Source: Burkholderiaceae bacterium (GTDB lineage: Bacteria; Pseudomonadota; Gammaproteobacteria; Burkholderiales; Burkholderiaceae_F). From it: a stretch of 12,285 nucleotides of DNA. Where the stretch lies: positions 1-12,285 of the forward strand of contig JACCYC010000211.1 in assembly GCA_013696665.1 (NCBI GenBank), in the 5' to 3' direction. Positions 6,765 to 12,285 of the stretch are shown in pieces. Every line of letters begins with the position of its first letter. The stretch's first letter is position 1. The notes under the pieces are model-generated. The model was not told the DNA's origin and ran no database searches. It saw nothing but the letters and a program-made list of their open reading frames with translations. Both the position numbers and the translations under genes were made by a program.

Positions 6765-7418
6765 TTAAATGGAAGCCCGGATTACTCCGACCGCAATGCC
6801 TTCGATTGCAAACGCTTCGCGCTTGAGGTCGACGATGATCGGTGGGTAATCCGGATTCTCGGCAATCAGCTCGGCTTTGGATCCGCGCAGTTTCAGTCGC
6901 TTGACGGTAACGTCATCACCCAATCGGGCCACAACGACTTGCCCGGAGCGGGCCTGAGGTTGCTGGTGGACCGCAAGCCAGTCGCCGTCAAGAATCCCAG
7001 CGTCGCGCATGCTCATTCCTCGGACCTCAAGCAGGTAATCAGCGAACGGCTTGAACGTGGCGGGGTCCACCGCTGCGGTGGTCATTACGTTTTCCTGCGC
7101 CAAAATCGGGCTGCCTGCGGCTACCTTACCGATCAGCGGCAGGCCACTATCCTGAGCCGCCAACATAAGTTCCCGCACGCTGTCTCTTAACTGAATTCCG
7201 CGCGACGTGCCGGATACAAGCTTGATCAACCCTTTTTTCTGCAATGCCTGCAAATGCTGTTCAGCGGCGTTCAACGAGCGAAAGCCAAATGCCTGCGCAA
7301 TTTCGTCTCGCGTCGGCGGAGCGCCGCTCTCCGTCAACGTCTGACGAATGAAGTCCAGAATTTCGCTTTGCCGCGGCGTCGGATCGGAAGCCATAGGGGA
7401 TGCAGAACGTTTATGCAT
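6765..7418 (-). CDS. lexA: LexA repressor (SOS response)
   Basis: LexA dimers repress DNA-damage genes; RecA filaments on single-stranded DNA trigger self-cleavage and derepression. Seen: N-terminal winged helix with PPTRDEIAQAFGFRSLNAAE (residues 34-53), then the S24 peptidase domain. The cleavage site is A101-G102 in KVAAGSP, the nucleophile Ser136 in RGMSMRD and the general base Lys173 in VTVKRL. All three sit 17 residues later than in E. coli LexA (84/85, 119, 156), showing an intact catalytic layout with a somewhat longer N-terminus and linker. The ATG at 7418 lies 20 bases inside the SOS box; the internal ATG at 7394 gives a 209-residue protein whose N-terminus aligns better with E. coli LexA and is a real alternative. 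Neither has a strong ribosome site. An SOS box overlaps its promoter, so it should be autoregulated. Confidence 0.97.
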   Translation of the reverse strand: MHKRSASPMASDPTPRQSEILDFIRQTLTESGAPPTRDEIAQAFGFRSLNAAEQHLQALQKKGLIKLVSGTSRGIQLRDSVRELMLAAQDSGLPLIGKVAAGSPILAQENVMTTAAVDPATFKPFADYLLEVRGMSMRDAGILDGDWLAVHQQPQARSGQVVVARLGDDVTVKRLKLRGSKAELIAENPDYPPIIVDLKREAFAIEGIAVGVIRASI

Positions 7419-7437
7419 GAGAATCTCGCGCTTTAGA

Positions 7438-7457
7438 TACTGTGAATGTATACAGTG
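7438..7457. promoter_or_regulatory. LexA operator (SOS box)
   Basis: The 20-bp site contains CTGT-N8-ACAG (7440-7455) within TACTGT…ACAGTG, nearly the full E. coli consensus, with TACTGT on the left arm and ACAG on the right. It is centred about 30 bp upstream of the lexA ATG and covers the predicted -10 element, so LexA binding would block RNA polymerase. This is classic autoregulation. The site is palindromic and could also affect rightward transcription, but no rightward promoter is convincing close by. Confidence 0.95.
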
Positions 7458-7473
7458 CGGCGAAAATTGGCAA
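7445..7473 (-). promoter_or_regulatory. Sigma70 promoter of lexA
   Basis: On the minus strand, TTGCCA (7473-7468) is the -35 and TACATT (7450-7445) the -10, separated by exactly 17 bp. The -10 lies inside the SOS box. The predicted start of transcription is near 7438, leaving a leader of about 20 bases before the ATG at 7418. Confidence 0.75.
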
Positions 7474-7748
7474 CCGGCTCAACTTGAGGGACCCTTGTGC
7501 TCGGCAGTGAAGCTGATAGACTTCTCAGCATTAGGTTGAGTCGCCTAGCGCATTGAAATTCGTGCGCCACAGTTGCAGCGCCGCCAAGCATCGGGTTTCA
7601 GGACCCAGGCGTCAAACCAAACACCAGCCGCACGAGGCGGACGTAATCAGAATTTTCGAAGACACTTTGCTGTGTCTTTTCTCGACAGCCCTGCGCGTGT
7701 CGCAAGGAGCTCGGATCAGGCCAGTTGCATTGGGTACACCCGGAGCCG
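7458..7748. other. 291-bp non-coding region between lexA promoter and scpB
   Basis: No convincing gene: the short open frames show no recognisable motif and no scpA remnant could be identified. A weak rightward promoter candidate is TTGTGC (7495-7500) with TAGACT (7517-7522), 16 bp apart. At 7659-7680 a 7-bp stem (AAGACAC/GTGTCTT, 6-base loop) ends in TTTT on the plus strand, resembling a weak terminator or attenuator ahead of scpB. GGAG at 7742-7745 is the probable ribosome site of scpB. No tRNA or known riboswitch was seen. Confidence 0.4.
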
Positions 7749-8402
7749 ATGGATATTGACCAGGCTAAACGCGTAGTCGAAGCGGCCTTGCTGACTGCCG
7801 AGCAACCGCTGGCGGTTCAGGACTTACGTCGATTATTCGACGACGAATTAAATGCAGACACAATTCGATTGTTGCTGGATCAATTGCAGAGCGACTGGTC
7901 TGGCCGCGGGCTCGAGCTGATCGCGATTGCTTCGGGATGGCGTTTTCAGAGCGCGCCCGCAATGCAGCCGTACCTGCAACGCTTGAACCCTGAGCGTCCT
8001 CCCAAATATTCGCGCGCTGTGCTGGAGACGTTGGCCATCATTGCGTATCGCCAACCGGTAACGCGGGGCGACATTGAAGAACTGCGCGGGGTGACCGCGT
8101 CGACTCCAGTGATCAGAGCTCTCGAGGAGCGTGGCTGGATCGAGACGGTGGGGTATCGCGAAGTGGCAGGCCGCCCTGCGTTGTTGGGAACCACCCGCGA
8201 GTTCCTCGACGACCTCGGTCTGAACTCGCTTGAGCAACTCCCGCAACTGCAAGACGCAGGTCAACTTGCGCGCGAACTGGAATTGCAGATGCCTGGCGCG
8301 GAAGCGGATCGTTTCGATCTTTCGCCTTCAGGCGTGGGATCACAAGTTTTCATTTACGACAAACTCCAACCGCCAACAACTCCCCAACCTGTGTCTACAT
8401 GA
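7749..8402 (+). CDS. scpB: Segregation and condensation protein ScpB
   Basis: ScpB is the winged-helix (kite) subunit that, with ScpA and SMC, forms the bacterial condensin acting in chromosome compaction and segregation. The product has 217 residues. Seen: two tandem winged-helix regions, roughly residues 1-75 and 85-150, including the hallmark LETLAIIAYRQPVTRGDIEE (92-111) followed by LRGV and VIRALEERGWI (121-131). The C-terminal 40 residues are poorly conserved. The ATG at 7749 starts directly at the MDIDQAKRVVEAAL helix, with GGAG three bases upstream; an upstream TTG at 7725 is less likely. Its usual partner scpA, normally adjacent, is absent here and must lie elsewhere if present. The stop overlaps rluB by ATGA. 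Confidence 0.94.
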   Translation: MDIDQAKRVVEAALLTAEQPLAVQDLRRLFDDELNADTIRLLLDQLQSDWSGRGLELIAIASGWRFQSAPAMQPYLQRLNPERPPKYSRAVLETLAIIAYRQPVTRGDIEELRGVTASTPVIRALEERGWIETVGYREVAGRPALLGTTREFLDDLGLNSLEQLPQLQDAGQLARELELQMPGAEADRFDLSPSGVGSQVFIYDKLQPPTTPQPVST

Positions 8403-10048
8403 GCGTCCCGACCTTGCCAGACGAAAACACTCCGGCCGGTCCGGCAGAATTGCAGCAGGCTCGAGAGCCGCACGGTTCGCAGCCCGATGACGACGACAAT
8501 CGCGGAAATACCTTAAACCGCCTTGAATCGACGAGCGAGGCGGAGGCCGACGATGCCGACGGCAACAGGGCGGAACCTGTTACGGAAAACAACGGGGCGC
8601 GTGCGCCACGGCCACGCGGGCGGCGCCGGCGCGGTCGCGGGGGAGATCGTACTGACCGCGGCGACCGAGGCGAGCGCAATCCTGCCCCCCCGGTAGAGCG
8701 GGCGGCCGCAGCAGCGTCGGATGCCATCCTTTCATCGGTCCCACCCGTTGCAGCGATACCGCTGGCGGGGGACGGTGATGAAATTAATCCCGCAGCAATG
8801 CCCGAGTCTGCGCTGTCGCGCGAATTCCTTGAGCGTGGCCGCCGCGCGGCGAAGCAAACCGAACTCGCCCAGTCGGACAAGCTGCATAAGGTGCTAGCCG
8901 ACGCAGGCATCGGGTCGCGCCGCGACATGGAGGAAATGATTATTGCCGGGCGTGTGTCGGTCAACGGCGAGCCCGCGCATATTGGTCAGCGCATTCTCGC
9001 GAGCGATCAAGTCCGCGTAAACGGCAAGCCCTTGACCCGCAAGGCTCCCGGACGTGCACCGCGTGTTCTGCTTTACCACAAGCCGGTTGGCGAAATTGTC
9101 ACCCAGGAAGACCCTGGCGCGCGGCCGACAGTTTTTGAAAAGTTGCCCAAAGTTTCCGGGAGTCGCTGGGTTGCGGTTGGGCGGCTGGACCTCAATTCCG
9201 AGGGGTTGTTGCTCTTTACAACGTCCGGCGAGCTTGCAAATCGTCTGATGCATCCCCGCTACGAAGTCGAGCGTGAGTACGCGGCACGCGTGCTCGGTGA
9301 ACTCACCGATGAGCTTCGACAAAAGTTGCTGGACGGTGTGCAGTTGCAGGACGGAGCCGCGAAGTTTTTGCGCATCGATGATGCGGGCGGCGATGGAGCA
9401 AACCGCTGGTATCGAGTTGTGATCGGCGAAGGGCGCAACCGTGAAGTGCGCCGAATTTTTGAGTCGGTCGGATTGACGGTCAGTCGCCTGATTCGAATTC
9501 GCTATGGTGCGATCCAGCTGCCGCGCGCACTGGTGCACAGCCGCTATCAGGAACTTGCGCCCGAATGGGTACAGGCGTGGGTGCACGATCTCGGGATCGG
9601 TATTGAAGACATTCGGCAGCGTCAGGGAGCACCCCCCGACGGTGGTAAATCCGGGCGCGGAGGCGCGCCACGTGCTGGCGGGCGAGGGCCTGGCGGACGC
9701 GGCTCAGGCGGTCGCGATCAGGCAAGCAGGGGACCGGGCGGCAAGGGCCCGCCTAATCGCGATCGATGGAACCCTGCCGGCAGAACGTCAGGTCAGGAGT
9801 CGGGCCAGGGTTACAACCAAGGCAACAGCTTCAACCCGGGCAACGGTCAGGGCAATGGGCCGCCTGCGGGCGGTCCGAATCCAGGGTCCGGCGGACAACG
9901 GCGCGGCAAACCGATGGGAAATCGGCCGCCGCGGCAGCCAGATCCGCTCACGAGCAGCGTGAATTACATCGCCGCAGGGCACGGCCTTCCCAACAACGGG
10001 CGGCCGGCGCGCTTCAAGCGCGGAAAGCCGCCGCCACGTAGTTTTTAG
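8399..10048 (+). CDS. rluB: 23S rRNA pseudouridine synthase RluB with long disordered tails
   Basis: RluB isomerises U2605 of 23S rRNA (E. coli numbering) to pseudouridine during 50S assembly. Of 549 residues, only about 160-400 form the enzyme. Seen: an S4 RNA-binding domain (161-212; KLHKVLADAGIGSRRDMEEM), then the RsuA/RluB synthase core with catalytic Asp264 in VGRLDLNSEGLLLFT, YARxL-type region near 294-299 and the conserved GRNREVRRIFE (345-355). Residues 1-158 are acidic then Arg/Gly-rich (PRPRGRRRRGRGGDR). Residues 410-549 are a Gly, Arg, Asn and Pro-rich low-complexity tail (for example GGRGPGGRGSGGRD). Such extensions are common in betaproteobacterial RluB and probably bind RNA or are disordered. 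The ATG overlaps the scpB stop (ATGA), indicating coupling. RluE or RluF specificity is less likely given the context and S4 domain. Confidence 0.93.
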   Translation: MSVPTLPDENTPAGPAELQQAREPHGSQPDDDDNRGNTLNRLESTSEAEADDADGNRAEPVTENNGARAPRPRGRRRRGRGGDRTDRGDRGERNPAPPVERAAAAASDAILSSVPPVAAIPLAGDGDEINPAAMPESALSREFLERGRRAAKQTELAQSDKLHKVLADAGIGSRRDMEEMIIAGRVSVNGEPAHIGQRILASDQVRVNGKPLTRKAPGRAPRVLLYHKPVGEIVTQEDPGARPTVFEKLPKVSGSRWVAVGRLDLNSEGLLLFTTSGELANRLMHPRYEVEREYAARVLGELTDELRQKLLDGVQLQDGAAKFLRIDDAGGDGANRWYRVVIGEGRNREVRRIFESVGLTVSRLIRIRYGAIQLPRALVHSRYQELAPEWVQAWVHDLGIGIEDIRQRQGAPPDGGKSGRGGAPRAGGRGPGGRGSGGRDQASRGPGGKGPPNRDRWNPAGRTSGQESGQGYNQGNSFNPGNGQGNGPPAGGPNPGSGGQRRGKPMGNRPPRQPDPLTSSVNYIAAGHGLPNNGRPARFKRGKPPPRSF

Positions 10049-10065
10049 GGATAACGAACTGGCGT

Positions 10066-10088
10066 CCTCGCGCGCTTGTTGCGCGGGG
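10066..10088 (+). other. GC-rich hairpin after rluB, overlapping the next promoter
   Basis: CCTCGCGC and GCGCGGGG form an 8-bp stem (one T·G pair) with a 7-base loop, 17 bp after the rluB stop. There is no U-run, so it is not a standard intrinsic terminator. It could stabilise the rluB mRNA end or pause polymerase. Its loop contains the TTGTT of the -35 element of the rimP promoter, and its GGGG arm can pair instead with the CCCC at 10094-10097. Confidence 0.4.
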
Positions 10089-10105
10089 ACCATGCCCCAT
10101 ATAAT
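10076..10105 (+). promoter_or_regulatory. Sigma70 promoter of the rimP–nusA transcript
   Basis: A perfect -10, TATAAT (10100-10105), preceded by TTGTTG (10076-10081) at 18 bp. Transcription would begin near 10112, about 190 bp before the rimP ATG, giving a long leader. It lies after the rluB stop, so rimP–nusA has its own promoter even though rluB is on the same strand. Confidence 0.75.
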
Positions 10106-10111
10106 GCCGAC

Positions 10112-10254
10112 CTGCGAATTTGCGGCAACAGGGGCGCACACGAGCTTTTGCGAATCGTGGCGCTGCTGAAAGTGCGGCGAGCGCGAAGGAAAAGCAAGCC
10201 TGTTGATAGCGACAAGGTGGCTGAGAAATGGGCTTTACGGCCCATTTTTTATTT
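10112..10254 (+). ncRNA. rimP-leader-like attenuator RNA
   Basis: The predicted transcript from about 10112 runs roughly 140 bases without an open frame of note and ends at an intrinsic terminator (10226-10254) about 50 bp before rimP. This promoter–leader–terminator–rimP–nusA order matches the known rimP leader of Gammaproteobacteria (Rfam family 'rimP leader') and the E. coli operon, where NusA level feeds back on readthrough. Weak internal pairings are visible (TGCCG/CGGCA at 10105-10127 and GCGC arms around 10160-10182). The boundaries and membership of the Rfam family are inferred. A free small RNA ending at this terminator is an alternative. The tRNA-fMet gene found here in E. coli is absent. 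Confidence 0.6.
10226..10254 (+). terminator. Intrinsic terminator / attenuator before rimP
   Basis: AAATGGGC and GCCCATTT form an 8-bp stem around TTTACG, followed by TTTTTT-A-TTT on the plus strand. It lies inside the operon leader, between promoter and first gene, so rimP–nusA expression requires readthrough. The G-C core is only four to five pairs, which suits a partial, controllable terminator. Confidence 0.88.
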
Positions 10255-10301
10255 GCGCTCCCGCATCCGACAGTGTTTGAACGGTTGGGCGTGGAGTTCG
10301 A

Positions 10302-10949
10302 ATGGCGTCAGTTGCGAATGATTTGTATCGAGCAGTTGAGCTCACTGTAAGCGGGCTTGGCTATCAACTGGTCGATGTTGAGCGGCTTGGTGGCGGCTTG
10401 ATGCGCGTAACGATTGAAGCCTCTGCTGGAATCAAGGTGGAGGATTGTGAGCGAGTGAGCCGCCAGCTTTCGCACGTGTTTGCCGTGGACGGTGTTGACT
10501 ATCAGCGACTGGAGGTGTCATCGCCGGGTCTCGATCGGCCGCTTAAGGGAGCGAATAATTTCGTGCGGTTCGTTGGCAATGAGATCAGCGTGCAGCTTTA
10601 CTCGCCTTCGGTCGAGGCGGGAGGCCGAAAGCGCATGCGAGGTCGATTGATCGGTCTCGTTGGCGTCAGTGGTGTGGAGCGAGTGCGTTTGGAACTGATG
10701 CCGGAAGACGTGATGGTGAAGGGCGGTGCGAAAAAAGCGCGCCCACGCGCGTTGACGATCAAGCGCGCCGCGGCGGAGCCGGCGAAGGTTATTGAAATCG
10801 CCTTGAGCGATATTGAAAAGGCGCGGCTGGTGCCGGAGTTGAATTTCCGGCCAGCACGCGTTGAAGGCGATTCCGATGCTGCGGCTATCGGGAACGGTAG
10901 TTCGGGCGATGGGATTACGTCGGGCAGATTTGAGAGCGAGCACACATGA
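10302..10949 (+). CDS. rimP: Ribosome maturation factor RimP
   Basis: RimP helps 30S subunit assembly, binding near S12 and aiding central pseudoknot formation. Seen: the N-terminal alpha/beta domain with LGYQLVDVE (19-27), LMRVTIE (33-39), the segment IKVEDCERVSRQLSHVF (44-60) and the signature EVSSPGLDRPL (71-81), then an SH3-like C-terminal domain ending in IEKARLVPELNF (171-182). At 215 residues it is well above the usual 150-180: an extra basic stretch interrupts the C-terminal domain around 138-160 (KGGAKKARPRALTIKR), and a Gly/Ser/acidic tail follows residue 183. The ATG at 10302 has GGAG five bases upstream. The stop overlaps nusA by ATGA, so the two are translationally coupled. Confidence 0.95.
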   Translation: MASVANDLYRAVELTVSGLGYQLVDVERLGGGLMRVTIEASAGIKVEDCERVSRQLSHVFAVDGVDYQRLEVSSPGLDRPLKGANNFVRFVGNEISVQLYSPSVEAGGRKRMRGRLIGLVGVSGVERVRLELMPEDVMVKGGAKKARPRALTIKRAAAEPAKVIEIALSDIEKARLVPELNFRPARVEGDSDAAAIGNGSSGDGITSGRFESEHT

Positions 10950-12285
10950 GCCGTGAGATTTTATTGTTGGTCGACGCGCTGGCGCGCGAGAAGAACGTCC
11001 CGAAGGACGTCGTGTTCGACGCGCTTGAACTTGCGCTTGCGACCGCGACCAAGAAGTTGTTTGCAGAGGAAGACGTCGATATCCGGGTGGCGGTCGATCG
11101 CGAAACCGGTGAATACGACGCTTTCCGACGTTGGCTGGTGGTGCCGGACGAGGCAGGACTTCAGGAGCCGGGTCATCAGATTATTTTGTCGGACGCGCGT
11201 GAGCAGTTGGCCGACATCGAGCTCGAAGAACACATCGAGGAGCAGCTGCCGCGGCAGGACCTGGGCCGCCGCTTCGCGCAGGACACCAAGCAGGTGATCC
11301 TGCAGAAGATTCGCGACGCTGAGCGCGAGCAGACGTTGAATGACTTTCTGGCGCGCGGCGACATGATTGTCAGTGGCGCAATCAAGCGCATGGACAAAGG
11401 CGACGCGATCATCGAAGTCGGCAAAGTCGAAGCGCGGCTGCCACGCAGCGACATGATTCCTAAGGAGAACCTGCGCATTGGCGATCGCATCCGTGCGTAT
11501 GTACAGAAGATTGACCGGACCGCGCGGGGGCCGCAGGTGATCTTGTCGCGCACCTCGCCCGAATTTGTGATGAAGCTGTTCGAGTTTGAAGTGCCGGAGA
11601 TCGAACAGGGTCTGCTCGTGATCAAGTCCGCTGCGCGGGACCCCGGTGTGCGCGCGAAGATCGCGGTGTGGACCAACGATCGCCGTATCGATCCGATCGG
11701 CACGTGTGTCGGCATGCGGGGATCGCGAGTTCAGGCGGTTACCAATGAGCTGGCGGGCGAGCGCGTCGACATCGTGTTGTGGTCGGATGATCCGGCGCAG
11801 TTCGTGATTGGGGCGCTCGCGCCCGCCAATGTTTCCTCGATTCTGGTCGATGAAGACAAGCACGCGATGGATGTGGTCGTCGACGAAGACAATCTGGCCA
11901 TCGCGATTGGGCGTAGCGGACAGAACGTGCGCCTGGCGTCGGAGCTGACCAGCTGGCAAATCAACATCATGACGGCCGAGGAGTCGTCGACCAAGCAGGA
12001 AGGCGAGCAGTCATCAATTCGCGCAACGTTCGTCGAGAAGCTGGATGTCGATGAAGAGATTGCCAATATTTTGATTGGCGAGGGCTTCGGTAGCCTCGAA
12101 GAAATTGCTTATGTACCCGTCAATGAACTGCTTGAGATCGATGCGTTTGACGAAGAAACGGTCGAAGAGTTACGCACCCGCGCGCGCAATTCACTGTTGA
12201 CCGAAGCGATCAAGCGGGAAGAAAACGTCGAGCAGGCCGAGAAAGATCTGCTCGACTTGCCGGACATGGATGCGGCGCTGTCGTC
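10946..12285 (+). CDS. nusA: Transcription termination/antitermination factor NusA, partial
   Basis: NusA binds RNA polymerase and nascent RNA, modulating pausing, intrinsic termination, antitermination and coupling. 446 residues are visible before the right edge; relatives have about 490, so roughly 45 are missing. Domains in order: N-terminal polymerase-binding domain (1-135; SREILLLVDALAREKNV), S1 domain (about 136-200; SGAIKRMDKGDAIIEVG), KH1 with GMRG (256-259), KH2 with GRSG (322-325), and the first acidic repeat with helix-hairpin-helix character (from about 360; LIGEGFGSLEEIAYVPVNEL). The second acidic repeat is beginning at the edge. The ATG at 10946 overlaps the rimP stop. infB is expected next but is outside the window. 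The leader terminator at 10226-10254 may be part of NusA feedback. Confidence 0.97.
   Translation, partial: MSREILLLVDALAREKNVPKDVVFDALELALATATKKLFAEEDVDIRVAVDRETGEYDAFRRWLVVPDEAGLQEPGHQIILSDAREQLADIELEEHIEEQLPRQDLGRRFAQDTKQVILQKIRDAEREQTLNDFLARGDMIVSGAIKRMDKGDAIIEVGKVEARLPRSDMIPKENLRIGDRIRAYVQKIDRTARGPQVILSRTSPEFVMKLFEFEVPEIEQGLLVIKSAARDPGVRAKIAVWTNDRRIDPIGTCVGMRGSRVQAVTNELAGERVDIVLWSDDPAQFVIGALAPANVSSILVDEDKHAMDVVVDEDNLAIAIGRSGQNVRLASELTSWQINIMTAEESSTKQEGEQSSIRATFVEKLDVDEEIANILIGEGFGSLEEIAYVPVNELLEIDAFDEETVEELRTRARNSLLTEAIKREENVEQAEKDLLDLPDMDAALS

Noticed and set aside
8395..8964. Minus-strand 189-residue open frame opposite rluB
   Set aside because: Serine/arginine-rich antisense shadow of the GC-rich rluB 5' part, with no recognised motif.
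9629..9960. Gly-rich repeats near the rluB end as a CRISPR or tandem DNA repeat
   Set aside because: The repetition is at the amino-acid level only, with no regularly spaced identical DNA units.
10285..10301. GTTCGAAT resembling a tRNA T-loop before rimP
   Set aside because: No acceptor stem, anticodon arm or D-arm can be built around it; the adjoining GGAG is the rimP ribosome site.
10961..11959. Minus-strand 332-residue open frame opposite nusA
   Set aside because: It is the antisense of well-conserved nusA; composition is shadow-like and no domain is visible.

Overview
The window is a stretch of ordinary chromosomal core genome, most likely from a betaproteobacterium. The support is gene content and order: NUDIX–aat–bpt, scpB–rluB–rimP–nusA, a LexA with an E. 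coli-type SOS box (CTGT-N8-ACAG), and Bpt, NusA and RluB sequences that read like Burkholderiales or Nitrosomonadales proteins. The assignment is inferred from remembered protein families and was not searched. I see no transposase, integrase, CRISPR array, prophage gene or toxin–antitoxin pair.

Layout. (1) Positions 1–2022, minus strand: a GlsB/YeaQ-type membrane protein ends in a textbook terminator. It is followed by a NUDIX–aat–bpt cluster in which NUDIX and aat overlap by ATGA; bpt runs off the left edge. Aat and Bpt add Leu/Phe or Leu to protein N-termini and so create N-degrons. (2) 2150–3903: a two-helix membrane protein (plus) and a MurG-like glycosyltransferase (minus) meet tail-to-tail only 2 bp apart. 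(3) 3921–6553, plus strand: a compact run of a DUF2064/TIGR04282 transferase-like protein, glutathione-dependent formaldehyde dehydrogenase and S-formylglutathione hydrolase. The last two carry out consecutive steps of formaldehyde detoxification. (4) 6765–7473, minus strand: lexA with a clear sigma70 promoter whose -10 lies inside an SOS box. (5) 7749–10048, plus strand: scpB and rluB overlapping by ATGA, without scpA. (6) 10076–12285, plus strand: a promoter, a leader ending in an intrinsic terminator (rimP-leader-like attenuator), then rimP and nusA overlapping by ATGA. nusA is cut by the right edge.

No new biological system is evident. The points most worth a second look are the rimP–nusA leader, the tail-extended RluB and RimP, the unusual start of bpt, the linkage of a TIGR04282 protein to formaldehyde genes, the scpA-less scpB with a long upstream region, and a possible coding remnant between frmB and lexA.
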